Shown here: positions 7,370 through 14,356 of the stretch, piece after piece | Layout: each line of letters opens with the position of its first letter | Position numbering within the stretch: the stretch's first letter is position 1 | Origin: a virus | Strand: one strand, 5' to 3' | Virus record (IMG/VR): IMGVR_UViG_3300037010_000229 | Span: 1 to 28,289 of that record | Length of the DNA: 28,289 nt | Made by a program: the position numbers and the translations under genes | Notes under the pieces: model-generated | Seen by the model: the letters and a program-made list of their open reading frames with translations, nothing else | Databases searched by the model: none | Told to the model about the DNA's origin: nothing

Positions 7370-8710
7370 TTATTGTCCCATTAAAAAGTAAAGTTTAAAA
7401 TCTAAATTATTGATAGCGGTTGTCACATACTCCGTCGTGGCCACCTGTGTATTATTTGTACCTGATGCCGCGGTGGGTGCTGTTGGTACCCCAAGTAAGT
7501 TTGTGCCAGATGGGGTAAATGCCATGACTTCTGTTCCATTACATGTAACCCCAATATTACCATTAGAAATATGGTATAAACCAGTATCAGCAGAGTCATC
7601 ATTTTGAAATGTTAGTCCAGGTGCAGACGCTGTACCTTCAGGAATAAATACTTGCCCGGTAAATGATGGCGATGCGACATTGGCTTTTAAATTGCCCGCT
7701 TTGGTAACAAACTCTGTTGTTGCTAACTGAGTTGTACTAGTACCTGCGTCTGCTGTTGGTGCCTTGGGGGTTCCAGTAAACGATGGTGAATCCAATGGCG
7801 CCTTTGAACTATTTACATTATTAACGAACTCTGTTGTAGCAATTTGTGTATTATTTGTACCTGATGCAGCGGTGGGTGCTGTTGGAGTTCCTGTCAATGC
7901 TGGAGAATCTAAAGGCGCTTTTGAGTTATTCGCTTTGGTAACAAACTCAGTTGTTGCCAATTGGGTTGTACTAGTACCTGCGTCTGCTGTTGGTGCCTTG
8001 GGGGTTCCAGTAAACGATGGCGAATCTAAAGGTGCTTTTAAGTTATCTGCCTTTGTTACAAACTCAGTTGTTGCTAACTGAGTTGTACTGGTACCAGCTG
8101 AAGCAGTGGTTGCTGTTGGTACCCCAAGTAAGTTTACACCATTAGGGGTAAACGCAGCAATCTCCGTGCCATTGCATGTAACACCAATATTACCATTTGA
8201 AATATGGTATAAACCAGTGTCAGATGAGTCATCATTTTGAAACACCAACCCTGGTGCAGACACTGTACCTTCAGGAATAAACACCTGTCCAGTAAATGAC
8301 GGTGACGCAATGTTAGCCTTTGAGTTATTCGCTTTGGTTACAAACTCAGTAGTAGCAATTTGAGTTGTGCTGGTACCAGCATCAGCTGTAGGAGCCTTAG
8401 GGGTACCAGTAAACGATGGTGAATCCAAAGGTGCCTTTGAATTGTTTACATTATTAACGAACTCAGTTGTAGCAATTTGAGTTGTGCTTGTACCAGTTGC
8501 TGCCGTTGGTGCTGTTGGTGTACCAGTGAATGCTGGTGATGCTAATGTTGCCTTGGTAGGATCAACAATCTGCTTAACGGTACCATCAGTATGTTTAACA
8601 TATGCCACAGCATCAGCGGTATTAATTGCAAGCTCATTAGTCATAAGACTATCAGCTGATGGCACCTTCCCAGCCGTATCATTATGCTTAGGTAAAATAG
8701 GGTTAGCCAT
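7370..8710 (-). CDS. Modular tail fibre shaft protein (446 aa)
   Basis: The N-terminus (PSADSLMTNELAINTADAVA, then YVKHTDGTVKQI) resembles the N-terminal fold found in many phage fibres, where 'gELAiNt.D..lyvK..dG' is a recurring pattern. The rest is five short modules (SPxFTGTPxAPTA...ATTEFV) and two long modules (FTGQVFIPEG...GLYHISNGNIGVTCNGTE...). It ends shortly after the last module (ATTEYVTTAINNLDFKLYFLMGQ), so unlike its neighbours it has no receptor-binding domain. It may be a proximal shaft subunit to which a distal protein attaches. The start codon overlaps the stop of the gene at 8710-9873 by one base (TAATG). Confidence 0.88.
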   Translation of the reverse strand: MANPILPKHNDTAGKVPSADSLMTNELAINTADAVAYVKHTDGTVKQIVDPTKATLASPAFTGTPTAPTAATGTSTTQIATTEFVNNVNNSKAPLDSPSFTGTPKAPTADAGTSTTQIATTEFVTKANNSKANIASPSFTGQVFIPEGTVSAPGLVFQNDDSSDTGLYHISNGNIGVTCNGTEIAAFTPNGVNLLGVPTATTASAGTSTTQLATTEFVTKADNLKAPLDSPSFTGTPKAPTADAGTSTTQLATTEFVTKANNSKAPLDSPALTGTPTAPTAASGTNNTQIATTEFVNNVNSSKAPLDSPSFTGTPKAPTADAGTSTTQLATTEFVTKAGNLKANVASPSFTGQVFIPEGTASAPGLTFQNDDSADTGLYHISNGNIGVTCNGTEVMAFTPSGTNLLGVPTAPTAASGTNNTQVATTEYVTTAINNLDFKLYFLMGQ

Positions 8711-9873
8711 TAAAATATGCCACCATCAATTGTACTAGAATTATTATAATAGTCTGTACCTGCTGTCGCAGCTACTAATGTTACCCCTGATTTTTTAAAT
8801 ATGGTTCCATCACTTGCTGAACTTAAATCTGTACCGGTGCCACCATGAACCATATCAACAGCTGTACCATTCCATGTACCTTTTGTGATTGTACCAAGTG
8901 TAACAATTGATGTTTGTCCTGCATATGTACTTGCAATATCAACACCTGAACTACTAACAGTAATTCTATCTTTTGTTCCTACAACTGACATTGTGTTACC
9001 AGATCTACTTAGACCATCACCAGCAACAGTTGATCCAACACCACTAAAGTTGATCCATGTTACATCAGTTTGTGTAAGTGTGCCACCTGGATCAGCTGTA
9101 CAAACAAACCCTAAATCTGCATTTGTATTACCTTCTTCAACAAAGCAATATGCATTTACTAACTCATTCCATGTATCAGCATCTAAAGAGCGGGTCCATG
9201 AACCATCTGATACAACATAGATACCATTTTGATTTTTTGTAGACTGATCTTTAACAAGTACACGATCACCAACAGCCAAATCAATACCATCAATGGTCAT
9301 TTTACCACTTAATTGTGATATATTTGATGTTGTTGCTACTCTAACTGCTTGTTTAGGATCTAACCCTTGGACTGCGCTGTCAACATAGTTTTTGTTTGCT
9401 GCATCCATTCCATTTACTGGATCTGCTAGATTAGTGATTCGGTTATCGTTTAAATTAATTGGTCCATTTGGCGCAGCAAATGCATTTAATTTTGTTGCGT
9501 TAACTGTTGACTGAAAGTCACTAATCTTTGATGCCGTTAAAGTTGGGATGTCATCTGCCGTTAAAGTTGTACCATTGGTCACTAGACCATTTGCATTAAC
9601 TGTTACTTTTGGATATGTACCAGCTGTTACACCTGTTGTGGCAAGGGTTAATTTAATACCATCAGATAACTTACCTGAACCGGTTACATCCCCTGTAATC
9701 GACAATGTGTCTGATTTTTTAGCAAAAAGACCAGATCCACCAATGGCAACAACTGCATTACCTGTTGCGCCAACAAAAAGTGTATCACTTTTTTCTGAAT
9801 ATGCCAACTCACCAACCAACAAACTAGATGGTGTTGCGGTTGTTTGTGAACGTTTAATTTGAATACTTGCCAT
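8710..9873 (-). CDS. Tail fibre protein with Mtd-like N-terminus (387 aa)
   Basis: The first ~45 residues (IQIKRSQTTATPSSLLVGEL then AYSEKSDTLFVG) match the pattern of the N-terminal domain of the phage major tropism determinant and many T4-like fibres, a likely virion-attachment or trimerisation region. The middle carries NRITNLADPVNGMDAANKNY and a conserved fibre block with VGDRVLVKDQSTKNQNGIYVV and GSWTRSLDADTW. The C-terminus ends SSTIDGGIF, sharing a DGGxF/Y ending with the two small proteins encoded just upstream. A proximal fibre or fibre-connector role is inferred. The ATG overlaps the stop of the 57-residue gene (TAATG). Confidence 0.88.
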   Translation of the reverse strand: MASIQIKRSQTTATPSSLLVGELAYSEKSDTLFVGATGNAVVAIGGSGLFAKKSDTLSITGDVTGSGKLSDGIKLTLATTGVTAGTYPKVTVNANGLVTNGTTLTADDIPTLTASKISDFQSTVNATKLNAFAAPNGPINLNDNRITNLADPVNGMDAANKNYVDSAVQGLDPKQAVRVATTSNISQLSGKMTIDGIDLAVGDRVLVKDQSTKNQNGIYVVSDGSWTRSLDADTWNELVNAYCFVEEGNTNADLGFVCTADPGGTLTQTDVTWINFSGVGSTVAGDGLSRSGNTMSVVGTKDRITVSSSGVDIASTYAGQTSIVTLGTITKGTWNGTAVDMVHGGTGTDLSSASDGTIFKKSGVTLVAATAGTDYYNNSSTIDGGIF

Positions 9874-10046
9874 TAGAAATAGCCTCCATCAATATCTATT
9901 TGTGAATTAAGATTACCAGTATCACCTTTATCGCCCTTATCACCTTTATCGCCCTTATCACCCTTTGCACCAATTGGTACAATAATGATCTGGGCTGGGC
10001 TTTTAGTGTTTATTTGTGTATTTATTTCTTCTATAGTTAATTTCAT
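9873..10046 (-). CDS. Collagen-like mini fibre protein (57 aa)
   Basis: A complete 57-codon gene sits between two accepted genes with overlaps on both sides: its ATG overlaps the upstream stop (ATGA) and its TAA overlaps the next ATG (TAATG). The product begins MKLTIEEINTQINTKSPAQI. It then has six Gly-X-Y triplets (residues 26-43, mainly GDK) and ends NSQIDIDGGYF. Gly-X-Y repeats in phage proteins form short collagen-like triple helices in fibres, so a trimeric connector or fibre subunit is inferred. The codons for its final Gly-Gly form GGAGG, a good ribosome-binding site 9 bases before the next gene. Confidence 0.85.
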   Translation of the reverse strand: MKLTIEEINTQINTKSPAQIIIVPIGAKGDKGDKGDKGDKGDTGNLNSQIDIDGGYF

Positions 10047-10354
10047 AATGTTACACCTTTTATGATACGAATTGTGCCGGTTATAATAACATTATATTGG
10101 TTATTACCGCTGTTCATGACAACATCAAATGCATATGATCCAACTGGAATTATTGGTAATGTTACAGTCAAAATACCATTAGTTGCATTACTTGCATCAA
10201 TTGTAAAACTAAATTCACCAGTTCCTCTTATGTTTTTTATTTTTGACTGAAATGTGGTAGTAGACATATTAAGTGGTTTACCACTATCATCTGCAAATGT
10301 GATGCGGTATATATGCATTTCACCATAGTAACTTTCTATATCCCAAGGTTCCAT
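10043..10354 (-). CDS. Beta-sandwich baseplate/fibre accessory protein (103 aa)
   Basis: A 103-residue protein with an Ig-like beta pattern: MHIYRITFADDSGKPLNM, TTFQSKIKNIRG, GILTVTLPIIPVGSYAFDVV, then IITGTIRIIKGV. This order, strands plus 'G.ltvtLp...l..G.Y.fdv', resembles the N-terminal domain of baseplate upper proteins (BppU-like) of other phages and small proteins near marine phage fibre genes. A structural role in attaching fibres is inferred. It starts directly after the stop of the 32-residue ORF (TAAATG) and overlaps the next gene by 4 bases. Confidence 0.75.
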   Translation of the reverse strand: MEPWDIESYYGEMHIYRITFADDSGKPLNMSTTTFQSKIKNIRGTGEFSFTIDASNATNGILTVTLPIIPVGSYAFDVVMNSGNNQYNVIITGTIRIIKGVTL

Positions 10355-10453
10355 TTAATAATTACCTCCATCCATTGTAATATTTTGTGCTCCAGTTTTT
10401 GTCAAAAATTGAATATGATGAACGATTATTTCTATATGACTTGATAATAACAT
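10355..10453 (-). CDS. Leader mini-protein of the fibre operon (32 aa)
   Basis: A 32-codon ORF (MLLSSHIEIIVHH... to ...NITMDGGNY) is the first gene after the late promoter at 10523-10530. A strong AAGGAG site precedes its ATG by 11 bases. Its TAA is immediately followed by the next ATG. Its C-terminal DGGNY resembles the DGGYF and DGGIF endings of two downstream proteins, and the GGAGG encoding Gly-Gly is placed to act as the next gene's ribosome-binding site. It may be a real small virion protein, the tail of a shortened fibre gene, or simply a coupling leader. Confidence 0.55.
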   Translation of the reverse strand: MLLSSHIEIIVHHIQFLTKTGAQNITMDGGNY

Positions 10454-10475
10454 GAAGTATACATCTCCTTAACAC

Positions 10476-10510
10476 GAACCTTATACAACTGAATATAAAC
10501 TATAAGGTTC
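10476..10510 (-). promoter_or_regulatory. 5'-leader hairpin of the fibre operon
   Basis: GAACCTTATA (10476-10485) and TATAAGGTTC (10501-10510) form a perfect 10-bp stem with a 15-base loop. On the minus strand it begins only a few bases after the expected start of the late transcript. It lies between the late promoter and the AAGGAG of the first ORF. A 5' RNA stabiliser or translation-controlling hairpin is inferred. Confidence 0.7.
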
Positions 10511-10522
10511 ACAATTTTAATT

Positions 10523-10530
10523 TATTTATA
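10523..10530 (-). promoter_or_regulatory. T4-type late promoter of the fibre operon
   Basis: Exact TATAAATA on the minus strand, followed by an AT-rich start region. No gene lies between it and the first small ORF at 10453. It is placed to transcribe the whole fibre cluster leftward. Confidence 0.8.
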
Positions 10531-10620
10531 TTATGTTATAAGAGATGTTGAGAAATGTGAAAGAATGGAATATTATAGATAGGTAATGTAGAATAGATAC
10601 GAATTTGATTGTAGGAAAGA

Positions 10621-10650
10621 TGGTAATATATCCATCAGAACATATTACCA
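10621..10650 (-). terminator. Hairpin terminator after the 10673-11128 gene
   Basis: TGGTAATAT (10621-10629) pairs with ATATTACCA (10642-10650), a 9-bp stem with a 12-base loop. It lies 22 bases beyond the stop codon. A short T-rich run (TCTTTCC) follows on the minus strand. It separates this early-type gene from the late promoter. Confidence 0.55.
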
Positions 10651-10672
10651 CTAATTGGACTAAAAGTAGATG

Positions 10673-11128
10673 TTATTCTTCATCATTGTATTCGTAGTCT
10701 TCATCTTCATCTTCATCAAATGTACAATCTGCATCTGCAAAATCATACATATCATATGAATTTCTTGCATATTCACCATTTCTGTTAAGAATATACTCAA
10801 CTACAACATCAACAGCTTTATTTAGAATTGGTTCAATTTTATCAAACATATATTCATTAATGTAATGACCAGAATTGACAACTTTAGCCAATTCAATAAA
10901 TTCTGGTAATTCAGATAAAATTCCAAACTTTTGAACTAAAAAATTATATGCTCCAGATGTATTATTACCAAATCCATTATTATAGGCATCATAGTAGATT
11001 TTAGTAATTGCACGAAGATATTCGCCTTCTTCTGTTGCACATTGACCAAATGAAGGAATCAATTCATCACATAATTTATCGTATTGAGCTTGGTGTGTAC
11101 CGTTATTGTTCCAGTATGTATTTGTCAT
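10673..11128 (-). CDS. Unknown acidic protein with its own early-type promoter (151 aa)
   Basis: I do not recognise this protein. It is acidic, and the last ~20 residues are almost all Asp, Glu and Tyr (TFDEDEDEDYEYNDEE). No membrane segment or enzyme motif is visible. I chose the ATG at 11128 (MTNTYWNNNG). The longer reading from a TTG at 11143 would put the GGAG ribosome-binding site inside the gene, whereas GGAG is 9 bases before this ATG. A strong TTTACA-17-TATAAT promoter at 11174-11202 and a terminator at 10621-10650 make it a single-gene unit set between late virion operons. Highly acidic small early proteins often bind host proteins or mimic DNA; that is only a possibility here. Confidence 0.8.
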   Translation of the reverse strand: MTNTYWNNNGTHQAQYDKLCDELIPSFGQCATEEGEYLRAITKIYYDAYNNGFGNNTSGAYNFLVQKFGILSELPEFIELAKVVNSGHYINEYMFDKIEPILNKAVDVVVEYILNRNGEYARNSYDMYDFADADCTFDEDEDEDYEYNDEE

Positions 11129-11173
11129 ATTGTTGATCTCCAAGTTGTTTAGTATTTGTTTATTGTTAGATAT

Positions 11174-11202
11174 ATTATAACAAGTCCAGTAGAGAATGTA
11201 AA
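11174..11202 (-). promoter_or_regulatory. Early-type sigma70 promoter (family member 1)
   Basis: The minus strand has TTTACA (11202-11197), a 17-base spacer and TATAAT (11179-11174), with CTA before the -35 and ATAT after the -10. It lies 46 bases upstream of the 11128 start. Confidence 0.85.
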
Positions 11203-11270
11203 TAGCAAAATGTAATTTTTATGATAGATTATATCTTAACATGTGCTATATTACTTTGACACTAGTAACG

Positions 11271-11945
11271 TCACTCAACCGTAATAAAATTGGATAAAGT
11301 ATTAGTGATTCGTTCCATTATATAGATCTTGTTATCTTTGGCCGCAATCAGATAAAATGAGTTAAGAATTGCTTTAGTCGTTTTCTTCAATACGATATCA
11401 GTGTTCATATCGAATTGACATACTTTAGAATAATGTGACATATCACATTCAGATTGTGTGATGCATGCATCCTGAATCTGTTTAATCCAATATTCTGTAT
11501 TGTACAACGTATCATCAGGATCGAACTTATCTGGATTAGGCAGTGTAACTTGATTATCATATCTCCCATAAAATTTAGACAATTCTTCATCCCATAAGAT
11601 TTCGTCAAGTTTATTTGGATCGAACTCTTTACCACACCTAGTATATAGGTCGGAAAGATGTTTGTACCTAGTTGTAACATTCTCTTCAATTCTATCTTCG
11701 ATACGGTAATCTTTGTTGGCAAAATCTCTAAGATATTCTATTGTTGTGTTCTCTGAGTAGAATATATCGAACTTTATACTTTTGCCATATGATATTGGAA
11801 CCATAAAGTTTCCATCATCAACCGAATACTCGTAACCATTACCTATTACAAATAATAGATGATGCATTACATGAATTGGGTATTGGTTACTGCTTGGGTA
11901 ACTAGTCTGAGTTTCTCGAATAAATTGAGCTAACCAATTGTCCAT
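11271..11945 (-). CDS. Unknown soluble protein with early-type promoter (224 aa)
   Basis: Unrecognised 224-residue protein, beginning MDNWLAQFIRETQTSYPSSN. It is rich in Asp, Tyr and Asn, with no clear domain, membrane segment or metal motif. The start was set at the ATG at 11945 because AGGAG lies 7 bases before it. Two extra upstream codons reached through a TTG at 11951 would fall in the spacer. A promoter of the conserved early family (11977-12005) lies directly upstream. Like its neighbour at 10673 it is an early-type insertion between structural genes. Overprinted ORFs in other frames are not credible. Confidence 0.8.
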   Translation of the reverse strand: MDNWLAQFIRETQTSYPSSNQYPIHVMHHLLFVIGNGYEYSVDDGNFMVPISYGKSIKFDIFYSENTTIEYLRDFANKDYRIEDRIEENVTTRYKHLSDLYTRCGKEFDPNKLDEILWDEELSKFYGRYDNQVTLPNPDKFDPDDTLYNTEYWIKQIQDACITQSECDMSHYSKVCQFDMNTDIVLKKTTKAILNSFYLIAAKDNKIYIMERITNTLSNFITVE

Positions 11946-11976
11946 CAGCAATCTCCTAGTTGTTTATTGTTAATAT

Positions 11977-12005
11977 ATTATAACAAGTAAAGCAGTGAAT
12001 GTAAA
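11977..12005 (-). promoter_or_regulatory. Early-type sigma70 promoter (family member 2)
   Basis: TTTACA (12005-12000), 17-base spacer, TATAAT (11982-11977) on the minus strand, flanked by CTA and ATATT. It shares TTC after the -35 and CTTGT before the -10 with member 1. It serves the gene starting at 11945. Confidence 0.85.
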
Positions 12006-12039
12006 TAGTTTTTATGAAAATAATGTACATCACATTGGG

Positions 12040-13125
12040 TTACTTACCGATGACATCAAAGATTTGTTTTATTGCAACATCTTTACCAATATTTGTCAAT
12101 CTTTTATTTTGTCCATATATGATTGTTTGAGCTGCTTGGTTTGCACTTCTTTTCATATCTGGATCATCAAAAACAGATCCAGCGATTCTACCAATTTGTG
12201 GAGCTGCTTCTTGTTTTGCCAATGCCCCAAAATCTGTTGGTTGACCATTCATTATATTTCTGACTGCAGTTTTTGCAATGTCTTTTGCTGCACTATAAAT
12301 TCTTGGATCCATAGAATCGCCAACTTCTTTAAAGAATCCTGATACACCATCTTTAGCACTGGTGAATGTGTCCTTAACATCATCTAAGAACGATTTATCC
12401 GTATTAGTATTGTCCAAATTCCAGTTATTTTCATCGTCCCATGGGTCTTGATCCTTCAATGCCTTACCAATTAGACCCCCGAAGCTATCTAATTTAAACC
12501 CATCGCTAAACAATCCACTTGGACCATCACTACCAGGCCAGGCAGATGCACCTACCATTGAACCCAATGCATCTCCGCCACCAGCATTTGCAGACACATA
12601 GTCCTCAACATTGAATGTAACGGTGATTTCGTGTATTGTATCTCTATCCCTATAACTAAATGCACCATATGAAATACTTTCAGGATATGCCTTGAACATA
12701 ACCCAGGTATTAATCAATGTACCAGTTTCATCAAATTGCTGTAATGTAATATCATCTGATGCAATATTGGAAAAGAAGTTCACTGCCTGATTACTATGTC
12801 CATCTGGTCTATTATAGATAATAGAATTCATATTAGTGCCAGCCATCCAACTTTCAAAATAGATTAGATTATCAGTTGGTAAAATCAATCCACCAATATA
12901 ATTTGTGGATAGTGTTACTGATAATGTTGTAATATCAGTTGCATAAGGTGTTTTAAGTGTGCGACCAATTACATAACTATTATCTTGTCTAGTTTGAATT
13001 GTTCTTGATGGTAATGTAACAGAACTTGCGCCTAAAACTGGGCCAGTACGACCAATGGTTAAAAGGTATCTATTTGATTTAACAAATGAGCCAGTGTTTG
13101 CAATAAATGAATCAATATCAAACAT
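12040..13125 (-). CDS. Tail tube-fold baseplate protein, gp54/gp48-like (361 aa)
   Basis: The N-terminal ~180 residues follow the tail-tube (gp19) fold pattern of T4-like phages. NRYLLTIGRTG opens the barrel, TDITTLSVTLSTNY aligns with the tube beta-hairpin, LIYFESWMAG with the short helix, and WVMFKAYPESISYG then HEITVTFNVEDYV with the closing strands. A C-terminal extension of about 180 residues is mostly helical and ends near RLTNIGKDVAIKQIFDVIGK. T4 gp54 (tail-tube initiator) and gp48 are tube-fold proteins of this size (320-364 residues), so I assign it to that group without choosing between them. Its ATG overlaps the stop of gp4 by one base. Late expression is expected from the promoter at 14328-14335. 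Confidence 0.75.
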   Translation of the reverse strand: MFDIDSFIANTGSFVKSNRYLLTIGRTGPVLGASSVTLPSRTIQTRQDNSYVIGRTLKTPYATDITTLSVTLSTNYIGGLILPTDNLIYFESWMAGTNMNSIIYNRPDGHSNQAVNFFSNIASDDITLQQFDETGTLINTWVMFKAYPESISYGAFSYRDRDTIHEITVTFNVEDYVSANAGGGDALGSMVGASAWPGSDGPSGLFSDGFKLDSFGGLIGKALKDQDPWDDENNWNLDNTNTDKSFLDDVKDTFTSAKDGVSGFFKEVGDSMDPRIYSAAKDIAKTAVRNIMNGQPTDFGALAKQEAAPQIGRIAGSVFDDPDMKRSANQAAQTIIYGQNKRLTNIGKDVAIKQIFDVIGK

Positions 13126-13610
13126 TATTTTTCCTTTACTTTGCCAAATAGTTCATTTTCAGTTAGAACTATGAATTCTATTCCATTGTTATTTGCAAAT
13201 TCTTTTGCTGCTTGCCATTTAGATTGATTTTTAATATATGTTTCAATTGCACGTTGGTAATTCATCATTGATTTTTCTGTTTTTCTTTTTGGTTGTTTTG
13301 GTGGCAATGTTTCTACATAGGGTTTAATTTCCATCAATAGAGTTTTTGTTCCACCATCAACAGTCTTAAATGTTGCCAACAAGTCTACATGATATCTGTG
13401 CATTTTATTATCAATTGGATAATGATATGGAATTACTATGTCCTCTGAATTCCATGATATAACAGATTCATTCAGATCAAGAAATATAAATGCACGTTTT
13501 TCCCATGATGATCTATATACTATATCAGGCATACCGTTGGCTAATCGTTTCCCAATATACTTTTCAGGATATCTTGGAATATAACGACCTTGTTTGAAAT
13601 GTCTAGCCAT
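13125..13610 (-). CDS. 4: Head completion protein gp4 (PD-(D/E)XK nuclease fold)
   Basis: The 161-residue protein matches T4 gp4, the head-completion protein, in length and motifs: KYIGKRL, VYRSSWEKRAFIFLD, SVISWNSEDIVIPY, HRYHVDLLATF and LLMEIKPY. Asp76 with Glu94-x-Lys96 gives the expected PD-(D/E)XK nuclease signature, with Glu37 in SSWEKR upstream. In T4 gp4 works with gp50 to finish packaged heads before tail joining. The gene overlaps its upstream neighbour by 8 bases and the next gene by 1 base, so the three form one late operon. Confidence 0.9.
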   Translation of the reverse strand: MARHFKQGRYIPRYPEKYIGKRLANGMPDIVYRSSWEKRAFIFLDLNESVISWNSEDIVIPYHYPIDNKMHRYHVDLLATFKTVDGGTKTLLMEIKPYVETLPPKQPKRKTEKSMMNYQRAIETYIKNQSKWQAAKEFANNNGIEFIVLTENELFGKVKEK

Positions 13611-14166
13611 TACGATGCATTTCCCCTAATGGTAAGAATAATATATCTTCCCACATATCATAAGGTACCTGTTTTGGTGGTACTATGAATTGAGAAAATA
13701 GATATCTTTTAATCATTGGACCAAAATACTTTGTATTGATTATTGTTTTTGCAATACTATAGTCCAATAGAATACGTTTCTTATCATCTTTACCTGTAAG
13801 TTTTAATGTATCCAAAAATGCTAAGAAAATCTTCTGTCTTACAGGTGGTGGTACAAAGTGTAAATTCAACCCAAGGAATCCGTCATCATATGAATCCAAT
13901 ACAATCACCAATGGAAATGCATCCCATTGTGGTAAAACATCTTTATACTTTGGATCATAATGATAAAACAACATCATACCAGGTAATACTCTTTTTACCT
14001 TTGGTAGATTTTTTAATAGTTTTAAACGCATTGGTATAGCATTTTGTGTGCCGGCTTTATTCACGAATGCACGAGTAAACGAAAGTCTATCATTATCAGA
14101 CTTAAATGTTCTACCCAATTTTGCTTTTTTGATTTTATCAATTAGTTTAGGAACATCAATGTCCAT
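13603..14166 (-). CDS. Conserved T4-like virion/assembly protein (187 aa)
   Basis: A 187-residue basic protein with LPGMMLFYHYDPKYKDVLPQ, FPLVIVLDSYDDGFLGLNLH and PPPVRQKIFLAFLDTL. I recognise this as a pattern seen in proteins encoded beside gp4 in T4-like phages, but cannot assign a T4 gene number with confidence. It starts with MDIDVPKLIDKIKKAKLG. As first gene of a late unit with gp4 and the tube-fold protein, a role in head or baseplate assembly is likely. The ATG is about 155 bases downstream of the predicted late transcript start, behind a structured leader. Confidence 0.75.
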   Translation of the reverse strand: MDIDVPKLIDKIKKAKLGRTFKSDNDRLSFTRAFVNKAGTQNAIPMRLKLLKNLPKVKRVLPGMMLFYHYDPKYKDVLPQWDAFPLVIVLDSYDDGFLGLNLHFVPPPVRQKIFLAFLDTLKLTGKDDKKRILLDYSIAKTIINTKYFGPMIKRYLFSQFIVPPKQVPYDMWEDILFLPLGEMHRNG

Positions 14167-14227
14167 TATATTGACACCACACTTCTTAATTTACTAAAAG
14201 TATTTATTTGTGTGATTTTAGGATATG

Positions 14228-14323
14228 TGTAATAGGATTGATACAAATATAATCAACCACCGATATACTTGTATCAAAGATATGACCCGGAACAGAAATC
14301 ATTCTTACTTTAATCCTATTACA
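14228..14323 (-). promoter_or_regulatory. Structured 5' leader with nested long stems
   Basis: Outer stem: 14228-14239 pairs perfectly with 14312-14323 (12 bp, TGTAATAGGATT with AATCCTATTACA). Inner stem: 14238-14246 pairs with 14269-14277 (9 bp, TTGATACAA with TTGTATCAA). The outer stem begins at about the predicted start site of the late promoter 14328-14335, so the transcript's 5' end would be sealed in a helix. A stretch containing TCCGGGTCAT lies unpaired between the stems. It could be a stabilising or regulatory leader; no known riboswitch class is recognised. Confidence 0.65.
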
Positions 14324-14327
14324 TTTC

Positions 14328-14335
14328 TATTTATA
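14328..14335 (-). promoter_or_regulatory. T4-type late promoter of the gp4 operon
   Basis: Exact TATAAATA on the minus strand, 162 bases upstream of the 14166 ATG. It is followed immediately by the 12-bp stem described at 14228-14323. Confidence 0.75.
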
Positions 14336-14356
14336 GTTTTTAATTAAAACTCTTCT

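Noticed and set aside
5048-8081. Several plus-strand open frames of 60-190 codons across the fibre genes
   Set aside because: They are antisense to repetitive fibre modules, repeat with the same period and lack ribosome-binding sites.
4429-8710. Repeated short units that at first glance resemble a CRISPR array
   Set aside because: Repeats are in frame, of about 117 bases, diverged, without unique spacers, and encode fibre shaft modules.
11405-11722. A 105-codon minus-strand ORF overlapping the 224-residue gene in another frame
   Set aside because: It lies wholly inside the better-supported gene, has no promoter or ribosome site of its own, and its composition looks like an out-of-frame reading.
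12022-12036. 5-bp hairpin (AATGT/ACATT) after the gp54-like gene as a terminator
   Set aside because: The stem is too short and AT-rich to be distinguished from chance, although some T bases follow.
14201-14208. AATAAATA on the minus strand as an extra late promoter
   Set aside because: The first base differs from the TATAAATA found at four other sites, and the same octamer occurs inside coding regions, so it is not distinctive.
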